Below, piece after piece: positions 40,042 through 48,136 of a stretch of 64,000 nt of DNA (within the stretch, counting starts at the first letter, position 1; the number at the start of each line of letters is the position of its first letter). Below the pieces are notes generated by a model. The model had not been told where the DNA came from, did no database searches, and saw nothing but the letters and a program-made list of their open reading frames with translations. Source of the stretch: Paraburkholderia polaris (lineage in GTDB: Bacteria; Pseudomonadota; Gammaproteobacteria; Burkholderiales; Burkholderiaceae); assembly GCF_012927345.1 (NCBI RefSeq), contig NZ_JABBGJ010000032.1:1-64000 (forward strand), given 5' to 3'. A program made the position numbers and the translations under genes.

Positions 40042-41001
40042 TTACGGTGCCCCTTTGCGCGTGGTTGCGCCACCGTCTCGTTGAGCCGCACGCCGGTGCA
40101 TGTCGCGAAAGTCGCTCGGCGATTGACCGACTGACTGACGAAACCGCCTCGAAAAATAGGCTTCGTCGCGATAGCCGACCAGAAACGCAATGTCCTTGAT
40201 GCGCCGGTTGTCGTTTGCCAACAGATGCTTTGCACGTGCGATGCGTCGCTCGGTCACCCACTCGACAAATGTCCGGCCCGTCTCTTTCTTGATCAGATGC
40301 GTAAGATAGTTCGGCGATAGAAACGCAGCAGCGGCGGCAGAGCTCAGAGACAGTGCGTCGCTCGCGAGATGTGCATTGACGTGACGGTCCACGCGGACCA
40401 GAGCGTCACGTCGGCCGAGTCTTTGGACGTTACGCGAGGAAAGCTGAAGTAGCTGATCCGCGTGCCGCTGGCATACGGTCCCGATAAGCTGCAGAAGGTA
40501 TCCGCGCAAAAGAGCGGTCGAACCGAAACGCCGCGTCTCATTGACCTCCAGCATGCGTGACAAAACTGGCTCGATTTCGGCGAGATCGGCGTCCTCCAGA
40601 ATGAAGTCGATGTACTCCTGAAGCCTGAATGGGGCGAGTTCGGGCGCCTGCGTGATCGACACATCTTCGAGGTCAAGGGGATCCGCGATTCCGTCCGTAT
40701 TGGCGTGTAGAAACGCTTGCGTAAAATTGATGACAATGAAGCGCGAATGCTCGGGGTGCGGTATCAGATGCAAGCGATGCGGCAGGATAAAGGCCACCGC
40801 ACCCGCAGGAAATGGCCTGCGCACTCCGCCGATGTGCTGTTCGGTGTCTCCGCCGAGGTTGATCTGAATCTGAAAATATTCGTGCTTGTGCGGCTCTTCA
40901 ATCGCGGGGCGCGACGCCTGGTCGCGTATGTAGAAATCGAGGCGATCGCTTCGCTCTGGCATCGCATAGGTGCGTGATACTGCCACCGGTGATGCGTTCA
41001 T
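40042..41001 (-). CDS. AraC-family transcriptional regulator
   Basis: The product is 319 aa from ATG 41001 (GGAG nine bases upstream); ATG 41025 would add eight residues but has no ribosome site. The N-terminal half is a cupin-type sensor (EEPHKHEYFQIQINLGGDTEQ, GAVAFILPHRLHLIPH). The C-terminal ~100 residues are the AraC double helix-turn-helix: FLSPNYLTHLIKKETGRTF, ERRIARAKHLLANDNRRIKD, IAFLVGYRDEAYFSRRFRQS. It should bind as a dimer and activate on a small-molecule signal, possibly the FAH-family gene downstream. Effector unknown. Confidence 0.9.
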   Translation of the reverse strand: MNASPVAVSRTYAMPERSDRLDFYIRDQASRPAIEEPHKHEYFQIQINLGGDTEQHIGGVRRPFPAGAVAFILPHRLHLIPHPEHSRFIVINFTQAFLHANTDGIADPLDLEDVSITQAPELAPFRLQEYIDFILEDADLAEIEPVLSRMLEVNETRRFGSTALLRGYLLQLIGTVCQRHADQLLQLSSRNVQRLGRRDALVRVDRHVNAHLASDALSLSSAAAAAFLSPNYLTHLIKKETGRTFVEWVTERRIARAKHLLANDNRRIKDIAFLVGYRDEAYFSRRFRQSVGQSPSDFRDMHRRAAQRDGGATTRKGAP

Positions 41002-41067
41002 GGCTGTGTACTCCGATTGATTCATGGTTGCCGGTGCGTTGAACCCTTCACGGCGCCCTCGCGCCGA

Positions 41068-41967
41068 CTACCCCGGTATCAGCACGCGACTGCGTGTAAG
41101 CACCTCTTTCGCTATCTCGACGATGGTATCCGCGCCACCAAGACACTCTTCCTGACAGGCGACAAAAAAACCTTGCTGAGTGATCGGCCGTTCAGTGTTC
41201 AGCACGTGAATCAGCCCGGCATCGATCTCCGCGCGCATGATCGCGGGCGACAACACGGCCGCCGCATGTCCGGCCGCGACCAGCCGCGACATCATCGACA
41301 GGGAGTTGCATGAGCTGATGTTGTCCGGATGGCAACCGGCGCTGCGGAACCAGTTCATTACAAGCGAATGGTTCGATGACGGTTGCGAGACGGTGATGAT
41401 CGGTACCGACGCAAGATCGTGAGGCGCGACATTGCAGCTGGGCACGAGTTGCGGCGACGCAACCCAATGCAGATCAGTGTAGCCGATAGCGGTCTCGACC
41501 ACGTGGGGCGCATCGGTGGAATCGTTCAGTATCGCTATGTCCAGTTCGTGCGCGCCGAGCTTGCGTCCGAGTGCGACACCCAGATCGATCGTTAGCTCGA
41601 TCTTCATGTGCGGATATCGCGTCTTGAGTTGCGTCAGTAGATCTGCAAGCCCCGCGTGGGCGATGGACTCGATCGCGCCGAGACGGAGAAGGCCGTACAT
41701 GGGGTCGGTACGCTTCGCAATCTGTTCGAGCTTTTCGGCGAGCTTCAGCACCTGTTCCGCATTGGTGAGCGCGTCGCGTCCTGCGAGCGTGAGTTCGGAG
41801 CGGTTCCGGCTGCGTGTGAAGAGCTGCACGCCGAGATGCTCTTCGAACTCCTGGATGCGTGCCGAAATGGTCGGTTGCGTGAGATGCTGATGACGCGCTG
41901 CCGCATGAAATCCGCCTAACCGCGCCACCCAATAAAAGGTTTCAATTTGCTGAAGAGAAATGCGCAT
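41068..41967 (-). CDS. LysR-family transcriptional regulator
   Basis: The product is 299 aa. The N-terminal winged helix-turn-helix is MRISLQQIETFYWVARLGGF, then HLTQPTISARIQEFEEHLGV and LFTRSRNRSELTLAGRD. A two-lobed substrate-binding domain follows from about residue 90 (LLRLGAIESIAHAGLADLL, LDIAILNDSTDAP, MSRLVAAGHAAAVLSPAIM). It is transcribed away from the amidohydrolase gene at 42138, with 170 bases between them, the usual layout for a LysR regulator and its target. The effector is unknown. Confidence 0.92.
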   Translation of the reverse strand: MRISLQQIETFYWVARLGGFHAAARHQHLTQPTISARIQEFEEHLGVQLFTRSRNRSELTLAGRDALTNAEQVLKLAEKLEQIAKRTDPMYGLLRLGAIESIAHAGLADLLTQLKTRYPHMKIELTIDLGVALGRKLGAHELDIAILNDSTDAPHVVETAIGYTDLHWVASPQLVPSCNVAPHDLASVPIITVSQPSSNHSLVMNWFRSAGCHPDNISSCNSLSMMSRLVAAGHAAAVLSPAIMRAEIDAGLIHVLNTERPITQQGFFVACQEECLGGADTIVEIAKEVLTRSRVLIPG

Positions 41968-42137
41968 GATCGAAGGTTTCTATCAGATGGCGTCGCTAAC
42001 TTTGATTATCTCCCGGAAAAATTGCGTTCGTATACTGATCCCTCCTTTCGTTGCACTGGAACGTAGTGCGTCGTTGGGCACTTTTCAGCAGGACCGTCCG
42101 TAGCTCCAATTGACCCGCCGGCTAAAGGAGATGCCGC

Positions 42138-43109
42138 TTGAAGCAAAAGAAGCAAGGCCACCGTTATATACCCCAAGGCAGCAAAGACCCGCGCCGCAGC
42201 AACTGGACGACTCGCCTTGCGACCACGCCGGCCTCATCCGGCGAAGCTGCTTTTCCCGAGGAACCGGCACGCGCCGGCGGCATCGGGCAGCCGCACTTCC
42301 CGGTTCCGGCGAAGGCGACCGATAGTCATCACCACATCTACGATGCGCGGTATCCAGTCGATCCGTCAGCGCAATTGCAGCCGCCTGATGCAACGGTCGC
42401 CGACTATCGCGCGCTGCAGCAGAAGCTGGGCGTCGAGCGACATGTCGTCGTTCAACCGTCTACGTATGGAACCGACAACCGTTGCCTGCTCGATGCCCTG
42501 GCGCAGTTCGGCAAGAGCGCGCGCGGTATTGCGACCGTGCCCGTCAGCGTGACGGATGGTGAGTTGGCCGGTCTTCACGAGATTGGCGTACGCGGGCTGC
42601 GCTTTAACCTCGAATATCTGGTCGGCGTCACGGTATCGATGATGGAGCCGCTCTCGAAGCGGATCGCACCGCTCGGCTGGCACATTCAGGTCAATGCCAC
42701 CGCTGCGCAGCTACTCGCGCATCGGCAGTTGCTGGCGAATCTGTCATCGCCGCTCGTGATCGATCATATGGGACAGATCCCGCAACCGGGCGGCGCGGAG
42801 CATGCCGCGTTCCGGATGGTCGAGGCGCTGCTGACCAACGGCCGTACCTGGGTCAAATTGAGCGGACCGTATCTCGTGTCGCGCAGCGGGGCGCCGGTCT
42901 ACGCCGACGCCGGCATGGTCGCGCTCAGGTTTGCCCAGCTTGCCGCGGACAGGATGCTGTGGGGATCGGACTGGCCTCATCCGACGCAAGCGGCCGACAA
43001 CAAGCCGGACGCCGCCCGCTTGCTGGACGATCTGACGCTGTGGATACCGGATGAATCGACGCGGCATCGAATCCTCGTCGAAAATCCTGCAAGGCTTTAC
43101 GGTTTCTAG
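42138..43109 (+). CDS. metal-dependent amidohydrolase (COG3618 type), possible lactonase
   Basis: The product is 323 aa; the TTG start has GGAG seven bases upstream. After an unusual basic 60-residue N-terminus the barrel starts at ATDSHHHIYDARYP (HxH metal site). Then come VVVQPSTYGTDNRCLLDAL, GVRGLRFNLEY, PLVIDHMGQIPQP, WVKLSGPYLVS and WGSDWPHPT with the final metal Asp. This COG3618 group includes 2-pyrone-4,6-dicarboxylate lactonase, L-rhamnono/fucono-lactonases and galactarolactone isomerase, so a lactone or aromatic-pathway substrate is likely. Its target relation to the divergent LysR gene supports inducible catabolism. Confidence 0.8.
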   Translation: MKQKKQGHRYIPQGSKDPRRSNWTTRLATTPASSGEAAFPEEPARAGGIGQPHFPVPAKATDSHHHIYDARYPVDPSAQLQPPDATVADYRALQQKLGVERHVVVQPSTYGTDNRCLLDALAQFGKSARGIATVPVSVTDGELAGLHEIGVRGLRFNLEYLVGVTVSMMEPLSKRIAPLGWHIQVNATAAQLLAHRQLLANLSSPLVIDHMGQIPQPGGAEHAAFRMVEALLTNGRTWVKLSGPYLVSRSGAPVYADAGMVALRFAQLAADRMLWGSDWPHPTQAADNKPDAARLLDDLTLWIPDESTRHRILVENPARLYGF

Positions 43110-43121
43110 CGTGCGCCCGGC

Positions 43122-44222
43122 CTATCGACGGCTCCCGAGTTGCTCACGCACTTCCCACGCCCCTTCGGTGTTAAGCACCATCGCGCTGGGGTAGAGATAA
43201 GCAGACGTGCAAGCGTGACGCGGCAATAACATCACCCGGTCGCCGACAGCCAGATCGGTGTTTTCGACCACGACGTGTTCTTCGCTCATCATGACGATCT
43301 TGCCGTCCCAGCGAAAGCGCTCGGCGAGCGGCTTGTCGGGCGAGATAGCCTTCGACCCCGCATCGAGTGTGGCGGTTGTGCTGTTGCGTGAAATCACCGT
43401 TGCCAGGACATAGGCGCTCGGCGTCCAGCCGAGTGCGGACAACTCCAGGTCGTGTTGAGCGCTCGAATAGGTCCAGCTGCCCGGGGACACGAAGTGGGCG
43501 AGCGTGCGCGGCCACAGATTGAACGTATAGCTGCCCCCGGCGATGAGCCTCGTCGGCAGTCCGTCTGCATCGGCTGCGCGCGTCAATGCCGTCACTTTCT
43601 CCACGATGGCGGCCACCCGCGTGCGGCGCGTGGCAATGTCGAGATCATGGATATGGCCGTCGTAGACATGCCATCCTCCAAAGCAGCCGAGCGCGGCCAG
43701 CTCACGGGCCAATTGCAGCGTCGCCGCTACGATCGGCGCGCCAGTTCTGCCCATGCCGGCATCCAGATCGATGAGCAGCGTGAGATTGGTCAACGGCGCC
43801 CCATTCGTTGCGCGACGCCACGCGGCCGCGCCTGCCGCCGAGTCGACGAGCGCCTCGACCCGTGCGTCCGGATGAGCGTGCGCCAGCGCGAGCAAGGTAC
43901 GAATATGAGCGTGGTTCACGGTCGGATACGCCCAGACGACGTGTTTCGCGCCGGCCCTGAGCACCATCGCCACTTCCGCCACGGTAGCCGCCTTGAACGC
44001 GGTGACGCCTTCGCGAATCAGCCTCTCGACGACCCATCCGGCGCGATGCGTCTTGACATGCGGCATGAGCCGTTCCACCCCTCCACATGCAAGGGCGGTT
44101 GCATAGAGGTTATCGACGATGCCGCGCTCGGATACGATGAAACACGGTGTCTGCAATTCTTCTGGCAAGCTGACGGCCCACGACGGCGCGCGTCTGAGCG
44201 TGGTACTCGAAAGGTCGGACAT
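43122..44222 (-). CDS. DSD1/D-threonine-aldolase-like PLP enzyme
   Basis: The product is 366 aa, a fold-type III PLP protein with an alanine-racemase-type barrel. PLP lysine Lys57 is in MPHVKTHRAG. The C-terminal domain has LLPRHACTSAYLYPS, whose His-x-Cys pair matches the zinc ligands of eukaryotic-type D-serine dehydratase (DSD1) and the metal site of D-threonine aldolase. It is expected to break down a D-amino acid (D-Ser, D-Thr or a 3-hydroxy-D-amino acid such as 3-hydroxy-D-aspartate). The start at ATG 44222 begins just before the domain; the ribosome site is weak. It lies 35 bases downstream of the D-glutamate-cyclase-like gene. Confidence 0.83.
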   Translation of the reverse strand: MSDLSSTTLRRAPSWAVSLPEELQTPCFIVSERGIVDNLYATALACGGVERLMPHVKTHRAGWVVERLIREGVTAFKAATVAEVAMVLRAGAKHVVWAYPTVNHAHIRTLLALAHAHPDARVEALVDSAAGAAAWRRATNGAPLTNLTLLIDLDAGMGRTGAPIVAATLQLARELAALGCFGGWHVYDGHIHDLDIATRRTRVAAIVEKVTALTRAADADGLPTRLIAGGSYTFNLWPRTLAHFVSPGSWTYSSAQHDLELSALGWTPSAYVLATVISRNSTTATLDAGSKAISPDKPLAERFRWDGKIVMMSEEHVVVENTDLAVGDRVMLLPRHACTSAYLYPSAMVLNTEGAWEVREQLGSRR

Positions 44223-44257
44223 GGTTGGTGCGTCAAGAGAGGAAAAGGGCGTCGCGC

Positions 44258-45199
44258 TCACGAGTGCGACGGCGCTGCGAGGTATCCGTCTACGTGCGCT
44301 CTGAGCTGGCTCAGCACTTGCGCATGCTGTTCCCACGACAGCCGGTCGACGCTCATCTTGGGCGTCGCGGGACGGTCGATGCGGCTATCGTCAACCGCCT
44401 GCCCGACGTCGACCGCCGCCGCGAGATACGCCCGGTCGCGCTCCGGCGTGAAATCGGCGAGCAGTCGCGCCGCTGCGTCGCGGGGCGCGACCATCGCCAT
44501 CGCGGATACCAATCCCCAGCCGCCCCAGTTCGAGACGCTGGAAACAATCAGATAGTCCGCGGGAATGGCTGCGCTGATCAACGGGCCGTTGGGAATGTCG
44601 TCGTGGACGATGTCCTCAGGCAGCACGCCCATGCCGATTTCATTGCCGCCGTCGCCGATGCCGATCGTGACCCACGGACGCGTCCACTCTGGATCCTCGA
44701 ACAGAAGGTGCAGCGGCGCAGTATCGTCAGACATGTCCGCGCCGTACTCGCGGTGCGGCTTGCCGTCGCTCGCGGGCGACACCCGCTCGATCGCGATCAG
44801 ATGCGTGATCGGACGTTCAGCCTCGCTTAGCCGCGCTCTCAGCGACTTGACCGATGCCGTGCTCACCGCGGTGATCTCGAACGCCACGTCTTTCGGCAAT
44901 TCCGTGGTGACTGCCCAGACGGCCTTGCAGCATGGCGCGTCCGAGATCACCGTCACCGGTATGCCGAAGTTCGACAGTGCGGCGGCCAGATGGGCCATGC
45001 CGCCCAGACCGTCCGTCTCCGGCGAGGGCGGGACGGCATTGCGTATGAAGAACCCCGTCACGATACCGACGTGGGCGTTCGGTGTACCCATGATCGAACG
45101 AGCGGCCGCTTCCAGCTGACCTTCAACGAACCGCTTCATGCGGCCAATGTCGCGCCGGACGGTTTGCCCAATGATGTCTTCGACTTTTGCTATTCCCAT
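44258..45199 (-). CDS. D-glutamate-cyclase-like protein (DUF4392)
   Basis: The product is 313 aa. The DUF4392 domain covers nearly all of it: VGIVTGFFIRNAVPPSPETDGL (in parts), GGMAHLAAALSNFG, THLIAIERVSPASDGKPHRE cut here, and GIGDGGNEIGMG at 180-191, the family hallmark. The vertebrate member converts D-glutamate to 5-oxo-D-proline; bacterial members are mostly uncharacterised. Context with a D-amino-acid PLP enzyme, gamma-glutamyltransferase and amidases supports D-Glu or pyroglutamate metabolism. No signal peptide. The next gene in the direction of transcription is the DSD1-like gene, 35 bases away. Confidence 0.85.
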   Translation of the reverse strand: MGIAKVEDIIGQTVRRDIGRMKRFVEGQLEAAARSIMGTPNAHVGIVTGFFIRNAVPPSPETDGLGGMAHLAAALSNFGIPVTVISDAPCCKAVWAVTTELPKDVAFEITAVSTASVKSLRARLSEAERPITHLIAIERVSPASDGKPHREYGADMSDDTAPLHLLFEDPEWTRPWVTIGIGDGGNEIGMGVLPEDIVHDDIPNGPLISAAIPADYLIVSSVSNWGGWGLVSAMAMVAPRDAAARLLADFTPERDRAYLAAAVDVGQAVDDSRIDRPATPKMSVDRLSWEQHAQVLSQLRAHVDGYLAAPSHS

Positions 45200-45246
45200 T
45201 TTCCAATCTCAGTAGCAACGTTGTTCATGCGGGGCGCGACGATCGC

Positions 45247-46548
45247 TCAGACCGGAATCTTCGTTTCATAATCGATTCCGATCGAACAGAGCAGCAGGCC
45301 GACGCCCATTGCGGCGAAACACATCAGCGCAAGGAAATAGGAGCCCGTGAACTGAACGATCGCGCCGATCGCAATCGGGATCACCATGCCGCCGATATTT
45401 CCGCCGAAGTTGAGCAGCCCGCCGAGCGTGCCTACCTTGTTGCGCGAGGCGAGCATCGCGGGGATCGACCAGTACAGACCGCCCCAGCGCAGAAAGAAGA
45501 GCGTGATGGACAGCAGGATCACGACCATCGTGGGGCTCGTTGCATGTGCCACTGAAAACACTGCAATCGTGGCAACCACGCCGGCGATGCCGAAGATCGT
45601 GCGCATGACGCGGTTCGGTGCGGCGCCGCTGGCGAGCCACTTGTCGGCGACGTAGGCACCGAACAGTTCGCCGATGAAGCCGGAAAAGAAGATCACGAAG
45701 CTGGCGCCGCCCATCTGTTGAATATTGAAGCCCTGCACTTTCTGAAGATAAGTGGGCATCCAGGTCAACAGGCCGTAGTAAAGCGTCGTGCAACACATGA
45801 AGCCGACGAACATCAGCAACACTGAGCGATACCTGAAGAAATCGAACGAATTGCCTGACAGGTTTTTCGCTTCCTTTTCATCTTCCTTGCGCCGGGCCTG
45901 CTCGATGTGTTCCGCTTCGGCTTCATTGACCCCGGCATGTTCGCGCGGTTGATTCTTGATGTAGTACCAGGCGCCTATGCCGCACAAGACCGTGCCGACG
46001 CCGGCGATCGCGAACGCCGCGCGCCATGAGTGTGCGACTACGATCAGCCAGGTGATCAGTACCGATCCGAGCGCCGCGCCGAGCGGCGAGCCACCATCCA
46101 TCAGTGATGCGCCGCGCACCCGCTCATGCTGCGTGAGCCACATTGCGTTGAGCGCACCTCCTGCCGAGGCAACAGGCGCTTCTGCGACGCCGAGTCCGAG
46201 TCTCGTAGCGAGCAGGGACATCGCATTGGTCGTCAACGCGCCAAGGCCCTGGAAGGCGCCCCAGAGCAAAGTGCACAGCGCGAGGACCAGCCGCGGCTTG
46301 AAGCGGTCGACTGCCATGCCGCCTGGAATCTGCATCAGCGTGTACGACCAGAAGAAGGAACTCATAATGAGACCTTGCATGACCGGCGTAAGCGTGAACT
46401 CGCTTGCGATCATCGGCATCGCGACGGACAGGGATGCACGATCGATGTAGTTGACCGTGACCAGCAGCAACATGATGAGAAAAATCTTCCAGCGAACCGA
46501 TGTCTTCGGCTGGGCGTATGCCACGACTGCTGCAGGTGCTCTGCTCAT
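45247..46548 (-). CDS. MFS transporter, ACS family
   Basis: The product is 433 aa with twelve predicted helices. The N-terminal WKIFLIMLLLVTVNYIDRAS and SFFWSYTLMQIPGGMAVDRF are hallmarks of ACS-family carriers for organic anions such as galactonate or glucarate. The central loop is long and charged (EARRKEDEKEAKNLSGNS region). AGGAG lies seven bases before ATG 46548. It lies 47 bases upstream of the D-glutamate-cyclase-like gene on the same strand, so its substrate probably feeds that enzyme or the DSD1-like one. An anionic amino acid or 5-oxoproline is possible but unproven. Confidence 0.88.
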   Translation of the reverse strand: MSRAPAAVVAYAQPKTSVRWKIFLIMLLLVTVNYIDRASLSVAMPMIASEFTLTPVMQGLIMSSFFWSYTLMQIPGGMAVDRFKPRLVLALCTLLWGAFQGLGALTTNAMSLLATRLGLGVAEAPVASAGGALNAMWLTQHERVRGASLMDGGSPLGAALGSVLITWLIVVAHSWRAAFAIAGVGTVLCGIGAWYYIKNQPREHAGVNEAEAEHIEQARRKEDEKEAKNLSGNSFDFFRYRSVLLMFVGFMCCTTLYYGLLTWMPTYLQKVQGFNIQQMGGASFVIFFSGFIGELFGAYVADKWLASGAAPNRVMRTIFGIAGVVATIAVFSVAHATSPTMVVILLSITLFFLRWGGLYWSIPAMLASRNKVGTLGGLLNFGGNIGGMVIPIAIGAIVQFTGSYFLALMCFAAMGVGLLLCSIGIDYETKIPV

Positions 46549-46715
46549 GCCTGTTCTCCTGATTCGCTGTATGAACAGTCATCTGCCACGCCGCAGGCGC
46601 CTGTTCCGTGCTGGTTGAAATTGAGTATAGGTGCGTGGATCTGAGTGGAGATAATCGAAAGTGACCCGGGCAATCGATAGAAATCGCTGATCATGCGTGC
46701 GGGCAAATAGACTTG

Positions 46716-47999
46716 TTATCCGCGTGCCCTGACAAAACGCGCGCGCGCCGGCTTCAACATGAACATGGCAAGCGCGGCGGTGCTCAGATCGAGCGCAATC
46801 GCGCAGCCGAACACCGGCACCCAGCTACCGGTTTGCTGATGCAGCAGTGCGGCCAGCGGGCCGCCGAAGATCGAGCCAATCCCGAACGAGATGTAAAGCC
46901 AGCCGTAATTCGTGGTGGCATAACGGGTACCAAACGTGTCGGTCAGGGTCGAAGGGAACAGCGAAAAAATTTCGCCCCAGCCAAAGAACACCACGCCGGA
47001 CAGCAGCACGAACAGAACCGCGTTATCGCGCGTCAGCAACCAGAGCGCCATCGCCACACCTTCCAGCGCGAACGCGAAACACATCGTGTTTTCGCGCCCC
47101 AGCCGATCCGATATCCAGCCGAACAGCGGACGGGTCAGACCGTTCGTGAAACGGTCGATCGTCAGTGCCAGCGGCAACGCGGCGAGCCCGAAGACCAGTA
47201 CCTTGCTGACGCCGAAGTCAGCGGCGAAGCTTGCCATTTGCGACGTGACCATGAGGCCCGAAGTAGACATCATCGTCATCATCACGAACATCAGCCAGAA
47301 CAGTGGTGTCCTGAGCATCTCGGACGGGCGGTAGTCGCGCATCGCGGCCGCTGTCCGGGAAACTGCCGAGGCGATACCGTCCGCCGCAGGCGGTACCCGC
47401 AGGCCTTGCGAGGCGAGAAGGCCGACCACTGCGAAGATGATGCCGTACAGCCACAGCGTGGATTCGACGCCGTGCGTTGCGAGCGATGCCGAGATTGGAA
47501 AGGTAGTGACAATTGCGCCCATGCCGTAGCCTGCGGCCGCTACACCGGCGGCGAAGCCGCGTCGATCGGGAAACCAGCGAACCACGAATCCCACCACGCC
47601 GACGTAGACGATCCCGGTACCGAGACCCCCGACGCAGCCATACGTGAGGTACAGCATCGACGTACTATGCGCATACGAAGCGAGCACCCAGCTCAGGCCT
47701 GCCAGCAACGTACCGATCGAGATCAGCCTGCGCGGCCCGAAACGATCAATCAGCGCGCCCTGGAATGGCGAAAAAAACGCCTGTAGTAGCACGAGCAGCG
47801 AGAATGTGACCTGCAGCGCCGGCAGCGCGATGCCGTACTTGGCCATGAGTGGCTTCGTCATCAGCGTCCATACATATTGCGGACTCGAAATCGTCATCAT
47901 GCAAACAAGACCGAGTCCGAGCTGGATCCAGCGGGTGTACGCGGCCGTTTGCGCGGCGGGCGAGGCAGCGCCTTTCAGTGATTGCGTGGGGGTGTTCAA
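46716..47999 (-). CDS. MFS transporter, oxalate/formate antiporter (OFA) type
   Basis: The product is 427 aa with twelve helices. The TTG start at 47999 has GGAG eight bases upstream. OFA-family marks are RWIQLGLGLVCMMTISSPQY in helix 1, YGCVGGLGTGIVYVGVVG, and FPDRRGFAAGVAAAGYGMGA. Helix 11 contains TNYGWLYISFGIGSIFGGPL. The group exchanges oxalate for formate or carries other monocarboxylates. It lies downstream of the gamma-glutamyltransferase gene, but a strong terminator at 48088-48120 separates them, so it is probably a unit of its own. Confidence 0.88.
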   Translation of the reverse strand: MNTPTQSLKGAASPAAQTAAYTRWIQLGLGLVCMMTISSPQYVWTLMTKPLMAKYGIALPALQVTFSLLVLLQAFFSPFQGALIDRFGPRRLISIGTLLAGLSWVLASYAHSTSMLYLTYGCVGGLGTGIVYVGVVGFVVRWFPDRRGFAAGVAAAGYGMGAIVTTFPISASLATHGVESTLWLYGIIFAVVGLLASQGLRVPPAADGIASAVSRTAAAMRDYRPSEMLRTPLFWLMFVMMTMMSTSGLMVTSQMASFAADFGVSKVLVFGLAALPLALTIDRFTNGLTRPLFGWISDRLGRENTMCFAFALEGVAMALWLLTRDNAVLFVLLSGVVFFGWGEIFSLFPSTLTDTFGTRYATTNYGWLYISFGIGSIFGGPLAALLHQQTGSWVPVFGCAIALDLSTAALAMFMLKPARARFVRARG

Positions 48000-48087
48000 T
48001 GTGTTTCTCCGTTTTGGCTTGACGTCTTGACAGACGGACAGACGTGCGCCGTCCTTGCCGTCGACGCTACCGCTCGCGGGTCGTTGT

Positions 48088-48120
48088 TTTAAAAAGGGTG
48101 CGGGCGGCGCGGCCGCCCGC
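48088..48120 (-). terminator. terminator of the ABC-amidase-GGT operon
   Basis: A 9-bp all-GC stem, GCGGGCGGC / GCCGCCCGC with a 3-base loop (48100-48120), is followed on the minus strand by ACCCTTTTTA. It starts 16 bases after the gamma-glutamyltransferase stop. Confidence 0.85.
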
Positions 48121-48136
48121 TGTTTACCAGATGCGC

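Noticed and set aside
43452..44555. 367-codon plus-strand frame over the DSD1-like and DUF4392 genes
   Set aside because: Spans parts of two real minus-strand genes; composition is shadow-like.
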